From Ignavibacteriales bacterium CG18_big_fil_WC_8_21_14_2_50_31_20 (GTDB lineage: Bacteria; Bacteroidota; Ignavibacteria; Ignavibacteriales; Melioribacteraceae): a stretch of 32,019 nt of DNA. Shown here in pieces: positions 1 through 8,184 of the stretch. Made by a program: the position numbers and the translations under genes. The stretch is from NCBI GenBank assembly GCA_002786785.1, contig PCUD01000166.1:82570-114588 (forward strand), read 5' to 3'. The stretch's first letter is position 1; every line of letters starts with the position of its first letter. The notes below the pieces were generated by a model that saw only the letters and a program-made list of their open reading frames with translations, did not search any database and was not told where the DNA came from.

Positions 1-865
1 TTCCCGAATTATCTTTTTTCTGTTTGCAAATTACCTTTGTCCCAAATATTCCTCTAAGTTTTTCTTCAAGACTTGCATTAGAAATATAATCAATTGATCG
101 TGTTTTATCATCTTCCTTTTCATGTGGTGGTTTTGTTTTAATTATTCCGTCTTTAACTAATTGCTCAACATTACGTACGGACAATTTTTCTTTTAGAATT
201 TTTTCAAAGATTTCTAATTGGGATTTTTCGTCGGATAAACCCAAGATTGCTCGAGCATGCCCAGCACTTATTTTGTTATCTATTAATGCTTGTTGAATTA
301 CATTTGGAAGTTTTAACAATCTCATTGAATTTGTTATAGTAGACCGTTCTTTTCCAACTTTATTTGCAATTTCTTCTTGCGAAAGATTGCATTCAATCAT
401 CAATTTTCGGTACGTTTTTGCAATTTCAATAGCATTTAAGTCTTCACGTTGCACATTTTCAATTAATGCCAAAGCCAGCATTGCTTCTTTTGTATCAACT
501 TTAATTATGTATGCAGGAATATCTTTTAAACCAATTTCCTTTGAAGCACGTAATCTTCTTTCACCAGATACTAACTCAAAATGCTTATCCACCCTTCTAA
601 CAGTAATTGGTTGAATTAATCCATTTTCAATAATAGATTTTTTTAATTCATCCAAAGCACCAGGTTCAAAATTTGTACGTGGTTGATAAGGATTAGGAAG
701 AATATTATTTGTTGGTATTTTTGACAAAATATCAACAGAGGCACCATCATCTCGGATAATTTCAGATTCCGAAATTGTAATTTTTTCGTCCAAACTTTCC
801 TTATTGAAATTTGGATTAATTAATGCTCCAAGTCCGCGACCTAAACCAGTTTTCATTTTACTCAT
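1..865 (-). CDS. parB: ParB-type chromosome partitioning protein (partial, runs off left edge)
   Basis: ParB binds centromere-like parS sites, spreads as a CTP-dependent clamp and works with ParA to segregate the chromosome. Reading the minus strand from the ATG at 865-863 gives 288 open codons with no stop before the window edge. Visible in order: an N-terminal [10 protein letters not shown] segment, the NPYQPR box, the GERRLRA motif of the ParB/Srx nuclease-like domain, a helix-turn-helix around [18 protein letters not shown], a GHARAIL motif, and the start of the C-terminal domain near the edge. The start overlaps the end of parA by 8 bp, so translation is probably coupled. A second ATG lies three codons in. 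Only the last part of the C-terminal dimerisation domain is missing. No parS-like palindrome was seen in the window. Confidence 0.93.
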   Translation of the reverse strand, partial: MSKMKTGLGRGLGALINPNFNKESLDEKITISESEIIRDDGASVDILSKIPTNNILPNPYQPRTNFEPGALDELKKSIIENGLIQPITVRRVDKHFELVSGERRLRASKEIGLKDIPAYIIKVDTKEAMLALALIENVQREDLNAIEIAKTYRKLMIECNLSQEEIANKVGKERSTITNSMRLLKLPNVIQQALIDNKISAGHARAILGLSDEKSQLEIFEKILKEKLSVRNVEQLVKDGIIKTKPPHEKEDDKTRSIDYISNASLEEKLRGIFGTKVICKQKKDNSG

Positions 866-1631
866 CTATTTTCTTTATTTTTGTTCGTTCAATCAATTCA
901 GCAGCTAACTGCATATAGTTTTTTGCACCAGTTGAAATAGAATCGTATAGCAGAACTGGTTTTGCATGACTTGGAGCTTCAGAAATTCTAACATTTCTAT
1001 GAATTACAGCTTCAAATACTTTTTCACCAAAATATTTATTTACTTCTTCTCTAACTTGGTTAGAAAGTTTTAACCTCTGATCAAACATGGTTAAAAGTAC
1101 GCCTTCAATTGAAAGATTAGGATTTAAATTTTTTCGAACAAGATTAATTGTATTTAAAAGTTGTCCTAATCCTTCAAGTGCAAAATATTCGCATTGAACT
1201 GGAATTATAACAGAATCGGAAGCAGTTAACGAATTTAAAGTCAACAAGCCCAACGAAGGTGGACAGTCAATAAATATGAAATCGTACTTGCTCCTCAAAT
1301 TTGACAAAGGTTCTGTTAATTGATGTTCTCTATTCTCTACCGAAACAAGTTCAATTTCTGCTCCAACCAAATCAATAGTTGAAGGAAGAATATCTAAAAA
1401 TGGCATGTAAGTAGATTGAATTGCATTTTCAGCATTTTCCAAACCCATTAAAACATCATACACTGAAGGATTATTTATTTCAACTCCTAATCCAGAAGAA
1501 GAATTAGCTTGAGGATCAATATCAACTAATAAAGTCCTATATTCAGCGGCAGCTATCGATGCAGATAAATTTATAGCAGTTGATGTTTTTCCAACACCAC
1601 CTTTTTGATTTGCAATTGAAATTATTGGCAT
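858..1631 (-). CDS. parA: ParA/Soj-type chromosome partitioning ATPase
   Basis: This is a MinD/ParA-family ATPase that binds DNA non-specifically in its ATP-bound dimer form and moves ParB-parS complexes. The 257-residue protein begins almost directly with the deviant Walker A motif [10 protein letters not shown] (residues about 10-19), followed by the DIDPQAN switch motif and the [10 protein letters not shown] Walker B region. Length and motif order are those of chromosomal Soj proteins (about 250-260 residues) rather than plasmid ParA proteins with an N-terminal operator-binding domain. It is immediately upstream of parB with an 8-bp overlap, the usual chromosomal order. A long-loop inverted repeat lies upstream at 1657-1699. 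Confidence 0.96.
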   Translation of the reverse strand: MPIISIANQKGGVGKTSTAINLSASIAAAEYRTLLVDIDPQANSSSGLGVEINNPSVYDVLMGLENAENAIQSTYMPFLDILPSTIDLVGAEIELVSVENREHQLTEPLSNLRSKYDFIFIDCPPSLGLLTLNSLTASDSVIIPVQCEYFALEGLGQLLNTINLVRKNLNPNLSIEGVLLTMFDQRLKLSNQVREEVNKYFGEKVFEAVIHRNVRISEAPSHAKPVLLYDSISTGAKNYMQLAAELIERTKIKKIDE

Positions 1632-1656
1632 ATTTCCTATCTATCAATTTTATTAG

Positions 1657-1699
1657 CCCAACTTCGTTAATAATTATATTTAATACAAAAAAAGTTGGG
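1657..1699 (-). terminator. Inverted repeat between the UPF0173 gene and parA; weak terminator or regulatory hairpin
   Basis: The arms cccaactt (1657-1664) and aagttggg (1692-1699) are perfect 8-bp complements separated by 27 AT-rich bases. A G-U pair extends the stem by one. It lies in the 96-bp gap after the UPF0173 gene and before parA. No clean U-tract follows on the minus strand, and the loop is long for an intrinsic terminator, so a role as operator or mRNA structure upstream of parA is equally possible. Confidence 0.35.
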
Positions 1700-1727
1700 T
1701 TTCATTTGTAATTATTATTTTCAATTT

Positions 1728-2405
1728 TTATAATTCTATTTCTTGACCGTATTCTAATACAATCGCTTTTTTGCCTATTGATTCTACTTTTAACTTAAAT
1801 TCTTTTGGATTTACTTCAATAACTGGAAATGTATTATAATGAATAGGAATTGAAACATCAGCTTTTAAAAATTCGGTTGCTTTTACTGCATCATTTATTC
1901 CCATTGTAAAATTATCACCAATTGGAAGCAAAGCATAATCAATTTTATTCATTTCACCTATTAATTGCATATCCAAAAATATTCCCGTATCACCTGCATG
2001 ATATATGGTTTTATTATCTATTGTAATAATAATTCCAGCAGGTTCACCACCAAAATGATTGTCAGGAGTAAGTGACCCGTGATGAGCAATTGTAAATTTT
2101 ACCCGCCCAAATTCAAACTGGTGACTTCCACCTATGTGCATATTATGAGCTTTCAAACCATTTTCGATACAATAATTAGCAAGCTCGTTTACTGCAATTA
2201 CTGTTGAATTATGTTTTTTGGCAATTTTAAATGTATCACCAAGATGATCACCATGAGCGTGTGTGAGCAAAATATAATCAGCTTTTACTTCATCCGATTT
2301 AACTGGAGAAGTAGGATTTCCATCTAAAAACGGGTCAATCAAAATGACTTTTCCGCCATCAGTCGTAATTTGAAAAGCAGAATGTGAAAAATATTTAAGT
2401 TTCAT
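1728..2405 (-). CDS. UPF0173 family metal-dependent hydrolase (metallo-beta-lactamase fold)
   Basis: A 225-residue cytosolic protein of the metallo-beta-lactamase superfamily, YtkL/UPF0173 group. The dinuclear metal-binding motif THAHGDHLGD is present (His49, His51, Asp53, His54). Further His/Asp ligands are visible in the AHHGS and HAGDTGIF segments and in IPIHYNTFP near the C-terminus. Length matches the family (about 225-230 residues). The physiological substrate of this family is not established, so no reaction is assigned. The ATG start is preceded by a ggag Shine-Dalgarno element. It follows the glycosyltransferase gene by 65 bp on the same strand and may be the last gene of the folP-cdaA transcription unit. 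Confidence 0.88.
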   Translation of the reverse strand: MKLKYFSHSAFQITTDGGKVILIDPFLDGNPTSPVKSDEVKADYILLTHAHGDHLGDTFKIAKKHNSTVIAVNELANYCIENGLKAHNMHIGGSHQFEFGRVKFTIAHHGSLTPDNHFGGEPAGIIITIDNKTIYHAGDTGIFLDMQLIGEMNKIDYALLPIGDNFTMGINDAVKATEFLKADVSIPIHYNTFPVIEVNPKEFKLKVESIGKKAIVLEYGQEIEL

Positions 2406-2470
2406 GATTTACTCCATTTTGATAAATCTAATTCCACTAATTTCAGTTCTTTAATTTAATATTTTAATTA

Positions 2471-3163
2471 TTATAATTCAGAATTGTTTTTTGTGCTTTT
2501 CAAAAGAACTCTTAAAAAGCCAATAATTGCCTGAAAAGGACGCATTTTGCTTTTATTGTCATTGTAAATTATTGGGATATTAACATACCCAATTGATTTA
2601 TTGTTTAATGAAGCATTTATTAGCATTTCTGTTTCGGCTTCAAAACCTGTTTCAAATGGTAAAATTGATTTAATAATATCTTTTTTAAATGCACGATAGC
2701 CACTTTGACTGTCTAAAATTCTAATTCCAATTCTTTTTGAAAGTAACCAACTTGTTAGTTTATTACTAATAATTCTGTGAAAAGGCATTCCTTTTAGTGA
2801 ACTTAATCTATTGCCAACTACAACATCAAAATCACTAATAGCTTCAGCAAATTCTGGAATTTGTTCAGGCAAATGTTGTAAATCGGCGTCAATTGTAATA
2901 ATTATATCGCAATTATATTCAAGAGCTTTCATAAGTCCAACTTTTAACGAAAATCCTTTTCCTCTATTTTTGCCGTTTGAAAGCAAAATTATTTTATCAT
3001 TTGGCTCAAGTAATTCTTTACTTCCATCTATAGAGCCATCATCTACACAAATAATTGTGGAAGAATATGGATAAACCCTTTGTAAAAGTTCATCTAGAAA
3101 ATCAATTTCATTATAAATTGGAATTACAACGCAGATATTATTTTGATTTGTTGAAAAGCTCAA
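2471..3163 (-). CDS. Family 2 glycosyltransferase (polyprenyl-phosphate glycosyltransferase-like)
   Basis: A GT-A fold glycosyltransferase of 230 residues, resembling the dolichyl/undecaprenyl-phosphate mannose or glucose synthase group. Motifs seen: IPIYNE at the N-terminus, VDDGSIDGSK (nucleotide-binding Asp), TIDADLQHLPEQ (the DAD/DxD-type metal site) and SQSGYRAF later in the domain. It lacks the C-terminal membrane helices of the longer DPM/GtrB-type enzymes, so it is probably soluble or peripherally membrane-associated. The donor and acceptor cannot be read from the sequence. The start is a TTG at 3163-3161 preceded by an aagg element. It overlaps the 3' end of cdaA by 26 bp, and no ATG precedes the first conserved strand, so re-initiation or coupling to cdaA translation is likely. 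Confidence 0.85.
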   Translation of the reverse strand: MSFSTNQNNICVVIPIYNEIDFLDELLQRVYPYSSTIICVDDGSIDGSKELLEPNDKIILLSNGKNRGKGFSLKVGLMKALEYNCDIIITIDADLQHLPEQIPEFAEAISDFDVVVGNRLSSLKGMPFHRIISNKLTSWLLSKRIGIRILDSQSGYRAFKKDIIKSILPFETGFEAETEMLINASLNNKSIGYVNIPIIYNDNKSKMRPFQAIIGFLRVLLKSTKNNSEL

Positions 3164-3962
3164 AAATGCCTTTTAATCCTTTATGTTGTTTTGATTCAAT
3201 ACGTCTTGTTAAATATTTACGGACAGAATCGCGTGATAAGCCTCTGTATAATTTACCATCTTCTGCAATTGAAATAGAACCAGTTTCCTCTGAAACAATT
3301 AAACATATTACATCTGCCTGCTCTGTCATTCCAAGTCCTGCTCTATGCCTCATACCAAGTGGTAATTTATCAAATTTTGTTGAATTTGAAAGTGGAAGAG
3401 TACAACGTGCAGCAAGAATTATATTGTTTTTCATAATTACGGCACCATCATGCAAAGGTGAACGAGGGAAAAATATTGACCTAAGTAAATTAACACTTAC
3501 TTCTGAATTTATTCTTTCACCAGTGTCAATAAAACTTTTTATTCCAATTGTCCGCTCTAAAACTATAAGTGCTCCATGTTGGTGTTGCGACATTTCAAAA
3601 GCCGCTGTAGTTAAAATATCGGCTACTTCATCTTCAGTTTCATCGCGTTTAAAAAATTTTGACCCAAAAGGCTGCTTTCCAAGAAGCAACAAAAATCTTC
3701 TAATTTCAGGCTGAAATAAAATAATAAAAGCAATTACCCAAATATCGGTTAATAATTTTAATAACCATCCAAGTGCTTTTAAGTTACCAGCTTGAGCAAT
3801 AAATGAAAAGAAAAGGACAACAATTAGTCCAAGAAAAATTTGTGCAGCAATTGTCCCCTTAATAATTGAATGAATTTTATAGATTATAAATGATACCATC
3901 GCAATATCAAGTAAATCCAAAAAAGTAAAGGACATAAATCCTATTTTAAATATCTCAAACAT
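3138..3962 (-). CDS. cdaA: Membrane diadenylate cyclase CdaA (c-di-AMP synthase)
   Basis: CdaA condenses two ATP molecules into cyclic di-AMP, a second messenger tied to potassium, osmotic and cell-wall homeostasis. The 274-residue protein has three predicted membrane helices in the first ~90 residues, then a DisA_N (DAC) domain. Both catalytic signatures are intact: LHDGAVI (DGA motif) and GMRHRAGLGM (RHR motif). Length is typical (about 270 residues). The gene starts 6 bp after folP and its end overlaps the glycosyltransferase. The partner CdaR (YbbR) and glmM, which sit next to cdaA in Firmicutes, are absent here. I recall folP-cdaA adjacency from Bacteroidota genomes, so it may be a lineage habit. 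Confidence 0.95.
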   Translation of the reverse strand: MFEIFKIGFMSFTFLDLLDIAMVSFIIYKIHSIIKGTIAAQIFLGLIVVLFFSFIAQAGNLKALGWLLKLLTDIWVIAFIILFQPEIRRFLLLLGKQPFGSKFFKRDETEDEVADILTTAAFEMSQHQHGALIVLERTIGIKSFIDTGERINSEVSVNLLRSIFFPRSPLHDGAVIMKNNIILAARCTLPLSNSTKFDKLPLGMRHRAGLGMTEQADVICLIVSEETGSISIAEDGKLYRGLSRDSVRKYLTRRIESKQHKGLKGIFELFNKSK

Positions 3963-3968
3963 TTATTA

Positions 3969-4802
3969 TCAATTTGTTAGTAATTTGTTTATTTTTTTTA
4001 ATTGCACAGCGTTTTTAACATTATGTGTGCGAACTATTTTTGCGCCTTTATTAACTGCATCTGTTTCAAGAATAATAGTTGCTATATCTCTGTTTTCAAT
4101 TTCCAAATTTAACGATTTTCCAATTAAAGATTTTCGAGAAACACCAATTAATAAAGGACTTTCTAATTGTTGAAATTTAGCTAAATTTCTTAGTAATTCA
4201 TAATTATGATTTACCCTCTTCCCAAATCCAATGCCCGGGTCAACAATAATTGATGAAACTCCTTTAGCTTTTGTTGAATTAATTTTGTTCATTAAATACT
4301 CATACACTTCTTCAAAAACATTTTCGTATTTTGGATTTTCTTGCATTGTTCTCGGTTTGCCTTGCATGTGCATAATTACAATTGAAGCATTATATTTTTT
4401 TACTACTTCCAGCATATTTTCATCTGCCAAACCAGAAATATCATTTATAATTTTGGCACCTTTTTCTAATGCAGCTTGGGCAACTAACCATTTTGTTGTA
4501 TCAATTGAAATAATTGCATTGGGTTTGTGTTTAAGTATGTTTTCTATTGTTGGAATTGTTCTGTTAATTTCTTCTTCAACTGAAACTTCTTCGGCACCAG
4601 GTCTCGAAGATTCTCCTCCAATATCAATAATATCTGCACCATCTTCAATCATTTGAAAGGCATGCTCAGTTGCCAAATTTAAGTTAAAATATTTCCCTCC
4701 ATCAGAAAATGAATCTGGAGTGACATTTAATATGCCCATTACATAAATTTGATTATCTGAAATGAGTTTTTGATAGAAATTGTTTGACAAAGGATTATCC
4801 AA
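3969..4802 (-). CDS. folP: Dihydropteroate synthase
   Basis: It joins 6-hydroxymethyl-7,8-dihydropterin pyrophosphate with p-aminobenzoate to make dihydropteroate in folate synthesis, and is the sulfonamide target. The TIM-barrel signatures are clear: MGILNVTPDSFSDGG, then IDIGGESSRPGA, SIDTTK, INDISG, MHMQG and DPGIGFGK, ending with IVRTHNV. Length (277 residues) is normal. The start at 4802 is a TTG. The next Met (residue 22) would begin exactly at the first catalytic strand, whereas family members usually carry about 15-25 residues before it, so TTG is preferred. The gene follows the methyltransferase by 10 bp and precedes cdaA by 6 bp. Confidence 0.96.
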   Translation of the reverse strand: MDNPLSNNFYQKLISDNQIYVMGILNVTPDSFSDGGKYFNLNLATEHAFQMIEDGADIIDIGGESSRPGAEEVSVEEEINRTIPTIENILKHKPNAIISIDTTKWLVAQAALEKGAKIINDISGLADENMLEVVKKYNASIVIMHMQGKPRTMQENPKYENVFEEVYEYLMNKINSTKAKGVSSIIVDPGIGFGKRVNHNYELLRNLAKFQQLESPLLIGVSRKSLIGKSLNLEIENRDIATIILETDAVNKGAKIVRTHNVKNAVQLKKINKLLTN

Positions 4803-4812
4803 TATTATTTTG

Positions 4813-5733
4813 CTATTCGAACTTTAACATATTTTCTAAAAGAGCTGTTCTATTTTCTACAATATTTATATATTCTTGATTAATTTCAAAACCTATAAAA
4901 TTTCTGTTGCTTTTTAATGATGCAACTGCTGTTGTACCACTACCGATAAATGGATCAAGAATAACATCTGATGTAAATGAATATAATTGGATTAATCTAT
5001 AAGGTAAATCAACAGGAAAAGGAGCTGGATGACCAATTCGCTTTGCAGACTCTGCATTAAAAGTCCATATAGATTTTGTCCATTCCATAAATTCTTCACG
5101 CGAAATGGTGTCCTTCTTAATTCCCATTTCAACTTTGCTTCTTTCTCTTTTGTAATCACCTTTCGAAAATACTAGAATATATTCGTGAATATCTCTTAAA
5201 ATAGGATTTGAAGCTGACATCCAACTTCCCCAAGCAGTTGAAGGGCTGGCACTAGAAGCTTTATTCCAAATTATTTCACCACGCATATTAAATCCAATAT
5301 CGAGCATAATTTTTGAAATATAGTCGGATAAAGGAATATATGGTTTTCTACCTAGATTTGCTAAATTGATACATGCTCGACCTCCATTTACTAAAACTCG
5401 ATAGGTTTCTGCAAAAACGTTTCTTAACATTTCCAAATATTCATTTAAGGAAAGATCTTCATCATAATCCTTTGAAACATTATAAGGTGGTGATGTAATC
5501 ATTAAATGCACTGAGTTATTAGGTATCATCGACATATCAACAGCGGAACCCAAAATTGTACTATTCAAAAGTTGTTTTGGAAATATATTACTTTCTTTTT
5601 GAACTTCCTTTGTTTGACCAAGCTCATTATACAACTTGGAATTATAAAATTTACTAGAATCATGGTTGCTTCTTCCATTTGTCCCAAATGAACTCGAGAC
5701 GGTTCCTTTTATATTACTATTCTTTTTAATCAT
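4813..5733 (-). CDS. Site-specific DNA methyltransferase of a type II R-M system (probably N4-cytosine)
   Basis: A 306-residue amino-methyltransferase. The catalytic motif TSPPYNV (Ser81-Tyr84) comes first and the AdoMet-binding motif DPFIGSGTTAV near residue 265 comes last, giving the beta-class motif order. SPPY rather than (D/N)PPY favours N4-cytosine methylation, although this does not prove the product. The first ~50 residues are Ser/Asn-rich and precede the catalytic fold; they may be flexible or take part in target recognition. No separate specificity subunit is present. It starts 3 bp after the probable endonuclease gene and ends 10 bp before folP, so all appear to share a transcript. 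The recognition sequence cannot be predicted by reading alone. Confidence 0.9.
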   Translation of the reverse strand: MIKKNSNIKGTVSSSFGTNGRSNHDSSKFYNSKLYNELGQTKEVQKESNIFPKQLLNSTILGSAVDMSMIPNNSVHLMITSPPYNVSKDYDEDLSLNEYLEMLRNVFAETYRVLVNGGRACINLANLGRKPYIPLSDYISKIMLDIGFNMRGEIIWNKASSASPSTAWGSWMSASNPILRDIHEYILVFSKGDYKRERSKVEMGIKKDTISREEFMEWTKSIWTFNAESAKRIGHPAPFPVDLPYRLIQLYSFTSDVILDPFIGSGTTAVASLKSNRNFIGFEINQEYINIVENRTALLENMLKFE

Positions 5734-5736
5734 AAA

Positions 5737-6591
5737 TCACTTATTTATTAGGTTAAGAAATTTCTCTGCTCTTGCAATATCATTTTCTTGGTTAGCAGCA
5801 ATTAATATTATTTCTCCTAACCATCTTTTTGGTAGCATTGAAGAAAAGAAATTCATGTCTGAATTTACAATATCTATAATGTAATTACTCAGCTGATTAT
5901 ATTCACTAAAAGTTTGAAAACCATTTCCAGTTGAGTTTGTAATGTATTCACTAGATGGATTTGGATATACAGAAATAAATCCTTGTATAATTCCAGATTT
6001 CTTTAAATAATCGACTTTATTTAAGTATGACTTTGTTATAGGACTGTTTCCAATTACGATTATTGGAATTTTTGTTGACTCACTTCCAGAGACTCTAATA
6101 TTTATTGATTTACCAATGGCTTTTAACATTGAATCAGAGCGTAAAATTGATGGATTTCCTTTATGAGTTTTATAATCACCTATAAAATTTATATTATTAT
6201 CTTCATAAATATAATTATTCACAATACTCATTTTGATTTCTATAAGAAGTTTAATGTTATCTGCTTTTTGGTGGGTCTCATTTGAATTACAAAATGCCAA
6301 ATCAGCATTACTTTGAGTTGATAATCCCAATTCATTGCAAACTACACCATTAACTGCATAATATCCTAACTCTGCAGCAATTGGTTGAAAAAATTCTTTT
6401 GCCCATTTCTCTGTAAATTGTCCAATTAGGGAATTTCTACTATTTAATAATTGCCCTTCTGCTTGTTCTCCCTTAGGAAAATATGCAAAATATTTACCTC
6501 TCAATTTATAAAATAGTTGCTCAGCTGTTGCGAAATTCTTCAAAGCGGCAGTAAAAAATTCTTTCTCAATGTCTTCATTCCAAAAACTCAT
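5737..6591 (-). CDS. Probable type II restriction endonuclease paired with the adjacent methyltransferase
   Basis: A 284-residue protein that I do not recognise as a named enzyme. A PD-(D/E)xK-like nuclease core is visible: Asp97 in SNADLAF, then about 20 residues later LLIEIKM with Glu118 and Lys120. Glu61 upstream could be a further acidic residue. Size and a position 3 bp upstream of an orphan-type methyltransferase fit a type II restriction enzyme. The start ATG has a gaggg Shine-Dalgarno sequence. No C-protein gene or obvious private promoter separates it from rpe (29 bp upstream). The role is inferred from neighbour and motif; an alternative is another methylation-linked defence nuclease. 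Confidence 0.72.
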   Translation of the reverse strand: MSFWNEDIEKEFFTAALKNFATAEQLFYKLRGKYFAYFPKGEQAEGQLLNSRNSLIGQFTEKWAKEFFQPIAAELGYYAVNGVVCNELGLSTQSNADLAFCNSNETHQKADNIKLLIEIKMSIVNNYIYEDNNINFIGDYKTHKGNPSILRSDSMLKAIGKSINIRVSGSESTKIPIIVIGNSPITKSYLNKVDYLKKSGIIQGFISVYPNPSSEYITNSTGNGFQTFSEYNQLSNYIIDIVNSDMNFFSSMLPKRWLGEIILIAANQENDIARAEKFLNLINK

Positions 6592-6620
6592 AATCCCTCG
6601 AAATTATTTAATATAACATA

Positions 6621-7277
6621 TTATAAAGAAATCAAATTTTTCAACTCAGTTGCTGCAGCAGAGATATTATCTTGTCCAAAGATTGATGAACCAGCAACAA
6701 AAATATCACAACCAGCATTTGCAACTTTATTAATATTTTGAGCCGAAATTCCTCCATCAATTTCTATTTCAAAATTGAGTTTCTTTTCTTCTCTTATTTT
6801 TGCTAATTCAGATATTTTGTTTAAGGTTGATTCAATAAATTTTTGTCCACCAAAACCTGGATTTACGGACATAATTAGTACAAAATCAACAAACTCTAAA
6901 ATTTCACTTAATGTATTTACTGGTGTCGAAGGATTTAATACAACTCCAGCTTTTGCACCTAATTCTTTAATTTTTGCAATAGTTCTGTTTAAATGCACAA
7001 CTTCTTCTTGATGTACTGAAATATAATTTGCACCAGCGTTTATAAAATCCTCAATAAAATTATCGGGGTCTTTTATCATCAAATGAACATCAATTGGCAA
7101 TTTTGTGACTTTACGAACAGCTTTTACAACAACTGGTCCAAAAGTGATATTTGGAACAAACTTTCCATCCATAATATCACAATGAATTATATCGGCTCCT
7201 GCAATTTCTACATAACGTATTTGCTGTGCAAGATTTGAAAAATCGGCAGAAAGAATTGAAGGAGCAATTTTTTTCAT
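6621..7277 (-). CDS. rpe: Ribulose-phosphate 3-epimerase
   Basis: It interconverts D-ribulose 5-phosphate and D-xylulose 5-phosphate in the pentose phosphate pathway. The 218-residue TIM barrel shows the usual signatures: APSILSADF at the N-terminus, HCDIMDGKFVPNITFGP (metal ligands and catalytic Asp), DVHLMI, the phosphate-binding loop SVNPGFGGQKF, and EIDGGI followed by AGSSIF. Length is normal for the family. It begins 4 bp after the PASTA gene, so the two are probably co-transcribed and translationally coupled. Confidence 0.97.
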   Translation of the reverse strand: MKKIAPSILSADFSNLAQQIRYVEIAGADIIHCDIMDGKFVPNITFGPVVVKAVRKVTKLPIDVHLMIKDPDNFIEDFINAGANYISVHQEEVVHLNRTIAKIKELGAKAGVVLNPSTPVNTLSEILEFVDFVLIMSVNPGFGGQKFIESTLNKISELAKIREEKKLNFEIEIDGGISAQNINKVANAGCDIFVAGSSIFGQDNISAAATELKNLISL

Positions 7278-7281
7278 TTAG

Positions 7282-8031
7282 TTACCTATTACTTTTTGAA
7301 ATAACTACGTTTACACTATCACCAATATTTAATAGATTATCTTGAGATGGAACTTGACTAATAATTGTATTTGGCAATAATGTAGGTGATGAAATATATG
7401 ATTTACTGCCAAGTTTAAGACTAAATCTGTGCAAAATTTTAATTGCTTCTTTTTCAGATTTAGCAATTAAATTAGGAACACGCACCATACCTATTCGTGG
7501 TCCAACACTAATTTTTAATCTAATAGAATCCCCTTTTTCTACCTGCGTTTCAAAAGGAAATTCTTGTTCAACAACTGTTCCCATTGGTAATTCAGAACGT
7601 ACTTCGTCAATGCTTTTTACAAATAGTCCAATTCTTTCTAAATTTACACTTGCATCACGGTATGTTTTCCCAACAAGTTGAGGCATTTCAATAATTGGCT
7701 CACCACCACTAATATGCAAATAAACTCTTCGATTTTCTTTTACATTAGTGCCAGCATAAGGTTTTTGAAATATCACTTCATTTTCCTTAAATCTTGCATC
7801 ATACCTTGGGCCAACAACAATTGGGGTTAATTTTAAGTCTTCAATTGTTTTAATTGCAATATCTTTATTTAATCCAACAACATTTGGAAGTAGTAATTCA
7901 TTAGCCTGCACAATTGAAGGCATTAAATAATTATTTATTCCAAAAAATACTCCAACAACAATAATTACTAAAATTATTGCAAGTACTATTAACAGTCTAA
8001 CAAGTTTTTTTATTTTAATTGTATTAATCAT
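7282..8031 (-). CDS. PASTA-domain membrane protein without a kinase domain
   Basis: A 249-residue protein with a short basic cytoplasmic tail, one transmembrane helix (residues about 12-32) and three consecutive PASTA repeats filling the rest (roughly 43-110, 113-180 and 183-247). Each starts with a P-x-hydrophobic-V/L-G or similar strand and ends in a V-x-L-x-I-S-type strand. PASTA domains elsewhere bind peptidoglycan fragments or help in cell-wall enzyme localisation, usually as part of PknB-type kinases or penicillin-binding proteins. No Ser/Thr kinase or transpeptidase domain is present here. Orientation predicts the PASTA repeats on the outer face of the inner membrane. It lies 4 bp upstream of rpe; function beyond wall sensing or anchoring is unknown. 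Confidence 0.85.
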   Translation of the reverse strand: MINTIKIKKLVRLLIVLAIILVIIVVGVFFGINNYLMPSIVQANELLLPNVVGLNKDIAIKTIEDLKLTPIVVGPRYDARFKENEVIFQKPYAGTNVKENRRVYLHISGGEPIIEMPQLVGKTYRDASVNLERIGLFVKSIDEVRSELPMGTVVEQEFPFETQVEKGDSIRLKISVGPRIGMVRVPNLIAKSEKEAIKILHRFSLKLGSKSYISSPTLLPNTIISQVPSQDNLLNIGDSVNVVISKSNR

Positions 8032-8184
8032 TTAATGTCGTATAAAATTTAGTTTTCATTTATGTGGTAGTTTTAATTTTTAAATATATTAAATGAAGTT
8101 TTGTTAGACAAACAATTACTTTTTTTTTGAACCCAAATAGTTTTATATATTCTTTAAATTTTCTTTTATCTATTTTTTATGCAA

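Noticed and set aside
3055-3714. 219-codon open frame on the plus strand
   Set aside because: It lies antisense to cdaA and the glycosyltransferase, both of which have full family motifs; the translation has no recognisable domain.
4231-4656. 141-codon plus-strand frame inside folP
   Set aside because: Antisense shadow of an intact dihydropteroate synthase; low-complexity translation.
8032-8184. Possible small gene or RNA between coaE and the PASTA gene
   Set aside because: No open frame with a start and ribosome site and no stable hairpin were seen; only AT-rich sequence with a T tract.
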